A DNA stretch of 64,000 nt, from the NCBI GenBank assembly GCA_029721435.1, contig CM056576.1, positions 64,933,876 through 64,997,875 on the forward strand, written 5' to 3'. Origin of the DNA: Gymnothorax reevesii. Lineage: Eukaryota > Chordata > Actinopteri > Anguilliformes > Muraenidae. Of this stretch, positions 22,201 to 33,101 are shown piece by piece. The position numbers were made by a program, and so were the translations under genes. The notes below the pieces were generated by a model. It worked only from the letters and a program-made list of their open reading frames with translations, searched no databases and had not been told where the DNA came from. Numbering within the stretch: the first letter of the stretch is position 1; each line of letters begins with the position of its first letter.

Positions 22201-24426
22201 GGAAATAGAATTTGGCAAAATAACAAAGATCCAGCTGGGAGCGCTTAAGCTAACCAGAGTTACCAGACAGGGTGCAAAGGGGTAAGATGAGAAAGGGAGT
22301 CACATTCAGAGACCGAGTTCAAACACCAGGAAGTCACTGAGCAACCAGACCGAAGGGCAAGGCTAGAATCCGAGTCGAAATACAACTATCCAAAAGTCAA
22401 TCACAAAAATCCAAATAAACCAAGAAAAAGGGCAAGGGGAGAATCGTAAGTCAACAAAATACACACATCCTATGAAAGTGAAGTGCTAGGTTGAAGAGCT
22501 GGTCTCCAACTGGGAACTGCAACCAGGGGCCTTTAAATGCACCCCACCCCTCCGGAAGTGGAAACGTTCAATTAAGAGCTAATCCCTTTCAAGATTCTTG
22601 CATCCAATGCAAAGGTGTGTACACACATGGGAATACTAGAGCAGAGGTCGTAAACATCTGAGTGATCGACGATCATGGGTATTCAACCTTAGGTTTGCGC
22701 CTTCGGCATGATGCAGTGGTATTCCTCCAGATTATTTGAATCTTTTAATTATTTCATGCACTATAGTGGGTGAAATATCCAGATCTCTTCCTATCTTTCT
22801 TTGAGGAACTTTTTTTAAAAATTGTTTTAAATGATGTTCTCACGCATTTGTGGGTGAATTGGCGATCCATGACCAATCTTTGTTCTCGAAGGACACATTT
22901 GCTGGATGCTACCTTTGTACCTAGTCATGATTTCTGTTACCCACTGACATCAACTGTTTCAAATCAAATCATTATTCAGTTTTTATAAACCACATTACTA
23001 GTGCTAAATAGCCCTCGTCCCAACGAATCCCAATGAAATGCAGGCCTGAATGGCAAGAATGGATGTATATGTACAAAAAAAAGGAAGTTACAAGGCAAAA
23101 CATTCCATCCAGTCCTAACTTTGCCTGAGTTGGGATTGTATTAACCTGCCTCTCGGCTTAAAATATTAAAATGAAAATTTGTTCTCTAAAATGCTTTTTA
23201 CCAAGAAGCAAACACTTTATTTTTTGTATTCTAATGAAAATGAAAGTCAATGTATGCATTTTTAAAGCAATTCGAGAACTGAATCACATTTCCGTTTTCA
23301 ATGTCATGAAAATGGCGCTCTTTTCACTTGTCATGGTAACCTTATTCAGAGTTTAGGGTTTGTCGAGCCAGCTCACGAAAAGTTGCCTTGTAGTTTACTC
23401 GCCAGATTCCCTCTCCCCTGTTTTTTTTTCTCCAAAATTTGGGGAGAGCATAACATCTTTTTCTCGATGCCAAATATACGAAGAGTGCATCAATTACATG
23501 GGCTAACTTCACAGAAACCGACAACCTAAGATTAGCATTTTAAGTGAGTACAAGAAGTTAACTAGCTCACTAGCCTTTTCACGTTTTGGCAATGTCACAA
23601 ATGAATAGTTTTCTGTCAACCTCAAAGACTGAAGCGTTAGTTTACTTAAAATTAAAAATTATTTTGCTCACCACTGAGGAAATATTCATTGTAGCAGAAG
23701 ATTCAACAACACACACGACGTCAGCAAACGTCTGCAATGTTATCTTTAGCCAAAAATTATAGCTGGCTAATGTTGGGTCTGATAGGCTATGCCCCCCCCC
23801 CAAACATTCTCACTTTTTCTGGAAGGACTATGTTTATGTGACATTGGCCTACCAATCAGCTTGCCAGGAATGGGTCTACTGACATCCCTTGAGACCACTT
23901 TTTATTAATATCCAATCTGCATCATATTGTGGGGGAAGTCCACCTTCTCAGGGAATACTTTTGCTATTATATTGTTCGTAAAAGTGCTTTGCACCATGTG
24001 ATCAAAATCGCAGTGGGAAAGTGCATTAGTATGTTCATTATGAGACTGATAATGTTTTTGCTTTTTGAAAAATAAAGCAGCATGTCTGAAAATGCATTTT
24101 CATTGCTAGATTTTGTCTCAGTTTATTTTTGTGTGCAATAATGGTTGGGCACTTTTTGAAAAATCAAGAGCAGATGGGGAATGCAATTTTACTCTCAAGT
24201 TTTTGTAAAAAAAATGCATTAATGAGTTGAAATTGAGAAAGCAAAGTGTAGGATTTTAATTATGATACAGATAGTATGTTTGCCTTTTGAAAAAGGCATT
24301 TCTGAGAATGCATTTTAATATTGAAATAGTTAGTTATACATTTCCATTGCAACCAACCACTCTCAGAATTGAATTGTCCAGAAGCTTGATTGTGCCAAAC
24401 TGCAGGGTCAATTTTACATATATTAA
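22201..24426. other. Unclassified intronic sequence
   Basis: The stretch 22250-22560 is A-rich and purine-biased and may be repeat-derived. The rest shows no gene. Small frames 22770-22988 and 23171-23356 are AT-rich and have no recognisable motif. Confidence 0.35.
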
Positions 24427-24686
24427 AGGTCCAATGTGTGGTAATTTCTCTCTCCTAGCGTTAAGATCATATGTCAATCAACTCTCTCACGTCATGCAGT
24501 TCAAAGTACGTTTTACAGATACGGTAGCCTTCAATCTTCAAAAACCCAAGGTGTCATCCACGACTTCATCCAGCTTTCCCTCCGGCGATCAGGTCCGTTT
24601 GTTTAATTCTTATCTAATTCTTATCTAATCTAATTGCGAGATTTTATTTTTGAGCAAGATCAGATGAGTGAGACAGATCGTGGTAA

Positions 24687-24799
24687 TATGGGCATCGTAG
24701 GTCTGTGTCTCACGACTCGACCAAAAGTGAACGAAAGGCTACTTTGTTGCCACGGTTCAATACGGAAAATAAGTGAGACACAGACCGACGATACCCATA
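24687..24799. repeat. Internal inverted repeat, 27-bp arms
   Basis: The arms 24687-24713 and 24773-24799 differ at 2 of 27 positions and centre on GGTCTGTGTCTCAC. Weaker pairing extends outward to about 24677 and 24808. The loop is about 59 bases. Confidence 0.85.
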
Positions 24800-25405
24800 C
24801 CACAGTCATGGTCGCACGAGTCGAGTGAAAGAATACGCTGCATTCTCCACAGATCACCTTCTCCTGTAGACCTAGCCCACCACACCTCTATCTAGCTCAA
24901 CAGCTAACTTACTACCCATTCCCAAGCGCAGGGTTCGATATAATAGCATGGCATTTTGTTGATACAATCATAACATCAGGCTTGCCAATTGGTGAAAAAT
25001 AAGGGTTGGCCTAATGAGGGGACGCACTATGATTTTCGCCTGTTTGTTACAATTACAAAAACCAAGTATGAAAGTAGTCATGCAAGTCAAACTATTCCGC
25101 AGAGTCATTAAATGAAATTAGGCTATGTAAAGCGGCCTCGACAAAGCAAAATAAATAACACCTCTGGTACTGTTACTCATTGCAAGTAGGAGCAAGTAAA
25201 TCTACCCAGTTAGCAATATAATCACAAACATTGTAGAGCCAGTTTGCTAAACTAGCTTGAGTTTGCTAATCTCATTTGGCACCATCGCCTGGCCTAACCG
25301 ACTGCAAAGAGCAAATTGTTTCAATTATGCAGTGGAAAGCATAGACCTACTGTAAGATGATCGCGCAATGAAATACACATTTTGAATTCAAGCTGTTATA
25401 TTATC

Positions 25406-25621
25406 CTACCTCTCCAGTGGGTGGCAGCAAATTTCGGCGTCTCTTTTGATCCTCTTTTCCTGCATCAGATCTTTCCATCTTTGGAAGGCAGCATCAATGT
25501 TCACTCTTTTTTTCTGATGACGCCAGTCTCTTGCTCTTTTCAATGTCCTTTTTCTTTTTCTGGGCGAAGAAGAAGACTCCTGTTCCTGAAATTTGGATTT
25601 TGAATACGTGTGGTCCTCCAT
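25406..25621 (-). CDS. Transposon-associated ORF fragment, function unknown
   Basis: A 71-residue open frame inside the TTAA element. It has a basic, serine-rich segment (SSSSPRKRKRTLKRARDW) followed by the pattern A-F-Q-R-W-K-D-L-M-Q-E-K-R-I-K-R-D-A-E-I. That last pattern (AFxRWxxLxxxKxxKxDAE) is familiar to me from uncharacterised fish proteins that appear transposon-linked; this is recall, not a search. It ends at a TAG that overlaps a possible splice donor (GAG|GTAGGA), so the real product may continue in another exon. Most likely a remnant of the element's own gene, not a host gene. Confidence 0.4.
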   Translation of the reverse strand: MEDHTYSKSKFQEQESSSSPRKRKRTLKRARDWRHQKKRVNIDAAFQRWKDLMQEKRIKRDAEICCHPLER

Positions 25622-27002
25622 CTTTCCTTCTTCAAACTTGCCGGGGCCGGGAAGCGACGATTCCGATTAGCAGCACCTTTGAGTTTATCGTGCGATAGCG
25701 AAAATGCAAAAGGCGGAGCAGTATATCCTGTATGTCCCTTACCTGCTAACGTATTTCAAGATGGCGCGTGAATATGGAGCGTCTACCCGAGTTCATGCAT
25801 ATGCAAATGTAAAATCTCAGGCCAATAGGAATACTTGGAATTGATGGTGGTGGTAAATACTTATGAAATTGGACAAGTTTGTGAACGGGCAATGCAGATT
25901 TTGAAAATGAACAATTAAAAACGTTACACACTGGACCTTTAAAAGAATTTTATGAAGAAATGTTTTTACATTGCAAATTTGGGCATATTTTGCTCCAATT
26001 TCCTCAGTTCAACTTTTATTAGGAAACAAATATTTCATAAAACCTGTGAGCATATTTGTGAGCCTGTTTTTTTATTTGCAGTGAAAAAATGAAAATCTAT
26101 TGAGTTTTCGAGTATTTCATTTATTTATGCTCATTTTTACGCATCTGCCCAGTTTGAAATGTGTATGTCTCTTTGGGAATGCAGCAGAAAGAACAGAATT
26201 TACTTATACACCTCAGTCAGAATACAGAAGGCAGCATTGCAAATGATAAGACTTCAACAACGGCATTTTAACAAGTCATGCCAGTGTTCGGTTTTAATAT
26301 TCAGTAAATGCATTTATTCCAAAGTGTTTGGTGTTCAGGTGAAAGTGATTAGGTGATTTTTTTTTTATTGTTCTCAAAAATGGCATTCGTCTTTGTACTT
26401 CATTCATGAGTTTGAACTTTGAGTCCATAGTTACTGGTGAGAGGATTTTGCTCCCCAGTCTAATGACTGGTTGTCATGGAAACATGAATTTCTTAACTGC
26501 TGTTTTGTTCCAGTGTAGTCTGTACTCAAATACATTTTATCTTTTAATTTTCAAATTAATTGTTGCTGTTCTCATCTTACCTGCTGTCGAATTAGGCTTT
26601 ATTTATTTTTTATTTGCTGCAGTCGAGCAGCCAGTAGAAATGTCAGACTCAGCACATGTTTGTTAGAACAGAGGCTATGATTCAGGGTACTGGGACAGGG
26701 GTACAATCCTGTCCCTCAGTTATCAAAATCGAAAGACCAAGGATGGTTAAACTTGCCATCCTGCTGGACTGGGTCACAGGTAGCAGGTCCTCAACTTCAA
26801 AAGCAAGCTTGGGCTTCCTGTCACCAGGGCAGAAATATTTGGAAGACTGCTGCTGACTCCCTCTGATTCCTTTTATGCAACTGTCATCTAACTTGTCTAA
26901 AGTTGGTAAAGATTTGTGAAGTGTCATACAGTCTCTCTGAGCAGTATTCTAACTGATAACTGTGGTGAAGTTAACTTTAGGCCTTTTGGATTCTCACAAT
27001 CA

Positions 27003-27120
27003 CATACATGCCAACTCTACCGCTTTTGGTGGTAGACTACTGCTTTTGGGGCCTTTTTTTCAGAATGAAACACCCGAAAGCGGTAGTCTACCACCAAAAG
27101 CGGTTGAGTTGGCTTGTATG
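27003..27120. repeat. Foldback element, 48-bp near-perfect arms
   Basis: The left arm 27003-27050 (CATACATGCCAACTC.. to GCTTTTGGG) pairs with the right arm 27073-27120 with about 5 mismatches, leaving a 22-base loop. The core TTTTGGTGGTAGACTAC is perfectly paired. It resembles the fish repeats that begin CATACTTGCCAAC. An RNA read in either direction would form a strong hairpin. Confidence 0.9.
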
Positions 27121-27306
27121 CTATTACTGTGGTTTGTCTTTTTCCAGAAAACCTAAGAAGGATACATCGTCAAAATGAAAGAAAAATTTTGTCTGAAGTG
27201 AACTCCAAATGAAAGAACTACGCCTAAGGTGTTAAAATATTTCACAGAAATGTGAAGACCGAGCTGAACTGAATGATGAAGGTGTAAACATCATAATGCT
27301 CTAGAT

Positions 27307-27612
27307 CAGGGGTGGGCGATTCTGGTCCTGCAAGGCTGTTGTGTATGCAGAATTTTATTTCTATCACTTACCCCGACTAATTAAGTTAACAGATTGCATT
27401 CACAAATCTAGATTTGTGCAATGATTAGAGAAAAAATGTTTTATGAAGGGAGATGAGTACAGTCATTGTTGGCGATCCATGATAATTTAAAGAAATGCTC
27501 CAGAAATGTCAGATTTCATAAATAGTTTGGGTAGTTTAGATTATCAACTTACTAAAGGCCAGAAGCTGGTGTGAAAACCAGGGACAGATACGGCCCTCGT
27601 TGCCCTCCTCTG
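27307..27612. mobile_element. hAT MITE with exact 8-bp target duplication
   Basis: The ends CAGGGGTGGGCGA (left) and, inverted, CAGAGGAGGGCAA (right) are flanked by CTCTAGAT at 27299-27306 and 27613-27620. The body (CTGGTCCTG.., GGACAGATACGGCCCTC) has no coding content. The 306-bp length and 8-bp duplication fit a hAT-derived MITE. Confidence 0.85.
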
Positions 27613-27620
27613 CTCTAGAT

Positions 27621-28372
27621 CAAATCATTCATGTGTTATCAGCAAGGTTTATTGACATCAAATGACCTTCAGCTCTTTAACTGCAAGAGGTTAAAAAAAA
27701 AAGAAGCGCAAAACGAAGACCTGGTGTGTCAGCTTTCTTGTGAGTGCTTTGACACCAAACAGCCAAACCCACTGGGAATTGAGGAATCTTTTAAGAATTG
27801 TATTAACCAATACAACAAATACTCTTCTATATATCCAAACAAACATGATTATAATGTTTCTAAAACACAATAAAAATTACTCCTTGTTGATACTGCAAGG
27901 GTTAGTCAATGTGGCACAGCTGATAGTGAAATGTGTTCAGAGAAAAGTCCGTTCTGGTAGTTTAGGAGTGAACGGTAATGTCTATTCACCATATGGTGCT
28001 TCCGGAAGAAGCAGACAGGAAACAGGAGACGGCACCATTTTATTTAGCGCTTCAGTGGGGTTACGCGCTCGCATGTATCAGCAGATGTAGATAGGAAAGT
28101 ATGTACGGGTTTTCCTGAAGGAAGAAATGAGAAGTGATATATAAGTAATCTATTTTACATGCATAGTGATTAACAATGATGCCAGCTAAGCTAACCACAT
28201 AAGCTAAATCATAAATTAGTTTGCCAAATGTGCAAGCAATACATAAAAATCCAACTCATAATCAGTGGACTCCATACTCCATTTTATTTAAAGTTGGTTT
28301 TGAGTTCAAGTTGTATATCACTTTAAATGAATGCTCTGTCCCATGTACCGTAATGCCTTTTACATTTTGTAC
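27621..28372. other. Unclassified sequence before the acceptor
   Basis: No gene is seen. The two + frames 27631-27873 and 27740-28090 overlap each other in different frames and resemble nothing known. Confidence 0.35.
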
Positions 28373-28385
28373 TTTTTCTCTCTAG

Positions 28386-28433
28386 GTCATGCTGGTCTTG
28401 GATAAAAGAACACAAGAGACATTTATTCTTAAA
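28386..28433 (+). CDS. rps6kc1: rps6kc1 internal exon: kinase N-lobe strands
   Basis: A micro-exon of 16 codons, phase 0/0, acceptor TCTCTAG and donor GTAAGT. It encodes V-M-L-V-L-D-K-R-T-Q-E-T-F-I-L-K, continuing directly from ..V-I-D-K of the previous exon. The final lysine sits in F-I-L-K, the position of the ATP-anchoring lysine of strand beta-3, so that residue is retained. The exon is far below normal ORF-finder length and is identified only by homology, splice signals and phase. Confidence 0.93.
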
Positions 28434-29098
28434 GTAAGTAATGAATGAATTCTGCAGAATAGTAATTCAATTGGATTACGATATTCATGAATAAATTTCC
28501 AGTCATTTCATTTGTAAATGATGTACGCATTGTGTGTGCTTGAAATGCATCAATTGTGTATCAAATGTATGCATGCAATGATAATACAAATTAAGTTGCT
28601 AATGTATATAAAGTGCAGTTCATCACGCAGTGCAGTCTTTTGTATTTCTTTCTTCGTTTTCCAATGAGATTTTGAACATTAAAAAAGAATCTGAGGCCTT
28701 TTTTGACCTTCAGTCTTCCTCTACTTAAACTATGAGATTTTTTCCCCTTTTCAAACAAGGTCTTTGTGGCAGAAAGGTCGCTGGAAATAACAGCGAGTTG
28801 CCATCCTGATGACTTAGTTTGAGAAATTCTCTAATAAAAACATTGACCCATGTAATTGATTTTAATGGCAGCTCTGTGCCATCTTCCGCGTGCTGGATGC
28901 GGGCCAGATGCCATCAGCACGCCCCCCGGGGGACCTGTGTGTGCGTGCGTGTGTGTGTGTGTTGGGGGGGGCCTGCAGATGAGTGCCTCTCTCTGAAGTG
29001 GAGAGTAACAAGAATAGATTAGTTTGGTTGATAAACACAGAGCGCAGCGTGCTCCAAAGGCGACCGAGGGTACGACTGACCTTTTTGTTCTCTGTCAG
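28434..29098 (+). other. rps6kc1: rps6kc1 intron, 665 bp
   Basis: GTAAGT donor and CTCTGTCAG acceptor. It contains a GT/GC-rich run (28939-28970, TGTGTGCGTGCGTG then (GT)n and G8). No other feature. Confidence 0.92.
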
Positions 29099-29231
29099 GG
29101 GCTGAGGAAAAGCAGCGAGTGCAGCAGGAACAAAAAGACCATCGTCCCCCACCGCGTGCCCAACATGGTGCATCTGCACAAGTACATCATCTCCGAGGAC
29201 TCAATTTTTCTCCTGCTGCAGTACGCCGAAG
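29099..29231 (+). CDS. rps6kc1: rps6kc1 internal exon: helix C to hinge
   Basis: 133 bp, entering in phase 0 and leaving in phase 1 (donor GAA G|GTATGC). The 44 codons begin G-L-R-K-S-S-E-C-S-R and run through VPNMVHLHKYIISEDSIFLL to Q-Y-A-E. This is the helix C/beta-4/beta-5 region and hinge of the RPS6KC1 kinase N-lobe and is very similar to the mammalian protein. The split glycine codon is completed by GG at 51525, giving A-E-G-G-K-L-W. Confidence 0.95.
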
Positions 29232-30642
29232 GTATGCGCAACGTTTAAAGCCCCTTTTATTATTTCATTCTTATTTCATTTTTTTTTTGTTAAGATTTTT
29301 TTTTTTTTTTTTGATGTTGGAAACTAGCCGGTTTCATTTTTCCCTTTGTCTAGGTTTTGTTTGAGCTGTCAGAGTTTTAGGCGTACCTCTGTTCCTGTTG
29401 GAGGTGGGGGTGTGGTGGGGACAGCAGGGTGACAGAAAAAGGGAAAGACTAGTTTAAGGGAGGGAGTCTAGGAGGGGGTTGGCTTTTATTTACTTGACTC
29501 TCTCCTGAGACTTTTTCAGTCTTGCCAGCTTTTAGCCGAAGGGAAGCACGGTGTGCCTGCTAACGCAGACTCTCAACCTTGTTTTAAGTGTTTCCCACTG
29601 TTTGTTTCTTTTGTTGGCCTCCCAGACTTCTGCAGCTCATGGCAGGGTGAATGAGAGGCACTTAAGTCCACACTGAGTGAGTGAAGGTAGAAGTCAGCGT
29701 GAGCTCTGCTAAGAGGACCCTGGGCAGGGATACATAAGTCTGCTAAATGCACAATCAAGAGCCATGGGGATGGAGTTGTGTAACATTTGAGAAAATGCGC
29801 AGTAAATGTAGTGAAAGAAGTCAAACTCGCATTCACTGGCCAATTTTACTTTTATGTGTGCTAGAATTCTACTTGACAGCTATTTAGCAACCTTTAGAAC
29901 TGTGGGGAAAGTCGGTAACTTGAATGAATGTCAAGTTTGTGAAGAGCTGCTGCGTGGTTATGTATTCTCTCGTTTTTAATCTTCTTTGTGATAGATTGAA
30001 GTAAAATGTATTGACAGTCTTTATCAGGCCTACTTTATTGTTTCAGTTTGATTCCAGCTTTATCAGGACAAATGTCATCTTTCTGTTTTGGCTTTTCCCT
30101 TGTTCCCTATGATGTCACACATGCAGGTGCGGGCACTCGCAGACACGCACACACACAAACGCCTAGTGCAGACATGCAGGCAGTAATTTACTCTGTGTGG
30201 GTTAACAAAATGCCAGTTGCTGCTTCTTATTACACCACAGTTCATATGTTGGCTCCACATTGACTTGTCTGAGAAAGGTTTTTTTTTATTTGTGCTATTA
30301 ATAGCACTCTTCCAGGAATCTAGTTGGCAAATAAGCATCATAGATTGGTGGTTCCTCAAAGTCATCCAACACTGGGCCACCCATCTCTGAATGATGTGTC
30401 AGTCACTTGTGTGTCACCATGCTGGGATCTTTGCCACAGTAGCCAATGGCAAGGGCTGGATGCCTGACCATGAGACCCATCTATTACCAGAACATTTCCG
30501 CAACATATTGTGCAGCCTCTTATGATATTCCAAAAGTGATATTAAAGACTCTAGACGAGAGAAATAATAAAAACAATCACAGTCATGTTCCCAATACTTA
30601 CCCACCAAATGTCTAAAAAATGACTTTATATACATTAATATA

Positions 30643-31552
30643 CACTACCGCACAAAAGTTTGGGGTCACTTGGAAATTTTCTTATTTTCCAAGGAAACAC
30701 ACATGAAATTAGTTTGAATAGGAAATATAGCAAATGAACAGAACATGCTGACATTGTCTGAGTTAGAAATAATGATTTTAATGGAGAATGATGAATATGT
30801 ACTTCAAACTTTGCCTTCGTCGAAAAAAAAAAAACACCTCCACTGTTGATACTGAAACTGGTGTTTGAGGGGAACTATTTAGCACGTCTGCTAGTTGACC
30901 ACCTGTAAGGCATCTTTGTCTTAAACTACACACTCTCACATATTTGTCTCCTTGCACAGTTGTGCATCAGGGCCTCCCACTCCTTTTTTCTGTCCTTGTT
31001 AGTGCCAGTTTGTGGTGCTCTCTGAAGGGAGTAGTTGACAGCATGGTAAGAGATTAAAGTTTTCAATTTCTCGCATTGAATAGCCTTCTTTTGTAAGCGC
31101 AACAATAGACTGATGGGTCTCTAAAGGAAGTTCTTTCTTCTGGCAATTTTGAGCCTGTAAACAAACAAACAACTGCTGATGCTTCAGGTACTAAACCAAC
31201 CTCAAGAATGCCAAGCTGCCTTTTGCGCTCCCTTATTAGTTCAACAGTTTTCAGCTGCGCAACACATTTGCTGAAGGGTTTTCTAATAATCAATTAGCCT
31301 TATAAAAAGCTTAACTTGGATTAGCAGCCATACCAGGAGATTGATGCAGAGGACTGACAGTTGCTGATAATAGGCCTCCATGCAAAAATGCAGATAATTT
31401 TTTTAAAATCATCTGATTAATTTAAATCGTTTGTTAAATGGATAAAAATCTTTGTGAAATGGAAAAAAAATGTTTGTGAAATGCATGAAAATGTATTTTT
31501 CTTTGGAAAAAAAAGAAATTTGCAAGTGATCCCAAACTTTTGAGCGGTAGTG
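30643..31552 (-). mobile_element. Tc1-like element, internally truncated
   Basis: The ends CACTACCGCACAAAAGTTTG (30643 on) and, inverted, CACTACCGCTCAAAAGTTTG match at about 32 of 35 positions and are flanked by TA on both sides. They are the familiar fish Tc1 ends. Read on the minus strand, the interior encodes only the transposase N-terminus: RSGRP near 30977, then DKYVRVCSLRQRCLTGGQLA and TPVSVST (about 30846-30860). There the coding sequence stops. The DDE catalytic domain is deleted, so the element cannot move by itself. Confidence 0.85.
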
Positions 31553-32665
31553 TACATCTCAAAGTATGTTGATCAACTTTGTCTGAAGCATACTGAGAAC
31601 CGTGGGGGTGGATTTTTTCTTACTGGTGCTATAGTAGGGCGGAATCATTCATTGATGGGGCTGATGAATGTATCATATGGTAGTCTATATTTGCCCAAAA
31701 GCCAGATGCGCAGCATTCAAGGGTTTGTTTCAGATATGTTTCTACCAATGCCTCTTTTGATTGACAAAACCGCGGTGATTTTGGTATTTAATATACAAGT
31801 GCACATCATCAATCCAGCAATCAGCATTAAATGCGTGCTTTTCAACTGAAAAACAGTGTCTACTATCAGTCACATTAAATTGACAGACAACACCAAAAGT
31901 CAATTAAGGAAAACCTCAGATGCGAGGCTTTGTAGCAGTTGTAGGACAAATCGCATGCAATGAAAAAAAAAAAACCATCATTTAAACAAAATAAAGAATC
32001 ACCCTACGGAGGTCCAGAATCAAAACCAATAGGCTTAATAGCGTATACATTTAGAACACTAGATTGGGTAATGTAAATATGACATCATCAGCAAAGTGAA
32101 GCACCTGGCCGCCAAATTGATACAACAAACTTCTTCATAAAATGAAATGGTTTCCTATGAGGCCAATTTTGAAAAATGAGTATAATCGTTAAAATGTCGA
32201 CATGTGCGGCTGTGTTTTGCAGCAATATTCATCTGAAGGGCTTTAATAAAACGTTTCACGCGCAAGTTATCGTAGACAGGATAACTCATTCATTTAATGG
32301 AGAGAATCGCGTTTTCGTGCTCGCTATTTAATTAGCCATCCCATGAACTTGAATAGACCGTTGACCAGTAGGCGATTTTTTTTCTTTTTTTCTTTTTTTT
32401 TACAAGGAGGATGCCTTGTTAACCCCCCCCAACCACACCACCACCATCTTAGGTGAAGCTCATAAACACGCTTTACCTGTGAGACGTCATGGTGCCTTCA
32501 AGCGCACCGCATAAACCTCAGAAATCTTACTTATATTTCAATGATAGGCAGGTTGTTTAATACGGGACAGTTAATTTTTTTTTGTTATTTTCGTTTATAG
32601 AAATGGAGACATCTGCCATACTTTATTGTTCTTTTATTACTGGAGCATTTTCAGGGCTCAACAAG

Positions 32666-33101
32666 TTTTTTTTTTTGTTTTTTTTTAATTTGGCATCTCC
32701 AATCCCACCCGAATCTGGAATGCCCAATTGGTGAACTATGTACAAAGCTTGCTCGTATGCGACCCCTTGCTGCCAACAAAGGATAGTGACAGTTCACGGC
32801 TCTCCTCCGAAGCACGTGCCTGTCAGCCGCTGCTCATTGGTTGAATCTTCGCAAGTTCCTGACGAGCGCCCATCTGGCCAACAGGAGGCGCTGGAGCAAC
32901 GAACAAAGCTGGTTTTTTTGCATCCCAAATCCGGCAGTCCCTTCCCAATTTGAAACCCTGTAGCGCGATGGCCAATTGTGCGCTACTCTGAAAAAGCTGC
33001 CGACCCCTGCCAGTGGGTACGACCGGGGCTCGAAACCGTGACGTGATAGTCACCTCTGCACTGCAGCGCAGTGCCTTAACCGAGTGAGCTATCCGGCTAA
33101 C
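32666..33101 (-). mobile_element. Long tRNA-derived SINE, copy 3 (most complete)
   Basis: On the minus strand it begins at 33101 with GTTAGCCGGATAGCTCACTC. This contains the pol III A-box (TAGCTCACTCGG), followed by the B-box-like GTTTCGAGCCCCGG. The same 380-bp body as at 13671 and 21765 follows, and it ends GGGATTGGAGATGCCAAATT plus A-rich tail (poly-T on +). It is the only copy here with both promoter boxes. ORFs 32738-32953 and 32823-33161 are shadows of it. Confidence 0.9.

Larger units (their letters stand above)
24427..25938 (-). mobile_element. TTAA-flanked DNA transposon remnant (Kolobok-like?)
   Basis: TTAA at 24423-24426 and 25939-25942 brackets ends that are inverted repeats: AGGTCCAATGTGTGG on the left and, inverted, AGGTCCAGTGTGTAA on the right. 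Inside are a long imperfect hairpin (24677-24808) and a minus-strand open frame (25406-25621). The TTAA target with AGG ends suggests Kolobok, or less likely piggyBac. No transposase catalytic domain is recognisable, so the element is internally deleted. Confidence 0.7.
4433..28385 (+). other. rps6kc1: rps6kc1 intron, about 24 kb
   Basis: A GT-AG intron (GTAACT donor; TTTTTCTCTCTAG acceptor at 28373-28385). It holds most of the mobile elements listed between these coordinates. The stretches 5745-8063, 12541-13670, 14856-16540, 18054-20280, 22200-24426 and 25943-27002 show no feature I can classify beyond short AT-rich and simple-sequence runs. Confidence 0.9.

Noticed and set aside
21788..22226. 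Three overlapping minus-strand ORFs
   Set aside because: All lie on SINE copy 2.
24287..24628. 113-codon ORF as a gene
   Set aside because: It crosses the left border of the TTAA element, so it joins unrelated sequence.
26690..26722. Short inverted GGGACAGG / CCTGTCCC pair
   Set aside because: Only 8 bp, and expected by chance at this scale.
33074..33101. Functional tRNA gene
   Set aside because: A- and B-box sequences are present but no complete cloverleaf; they are the head of a SINE.
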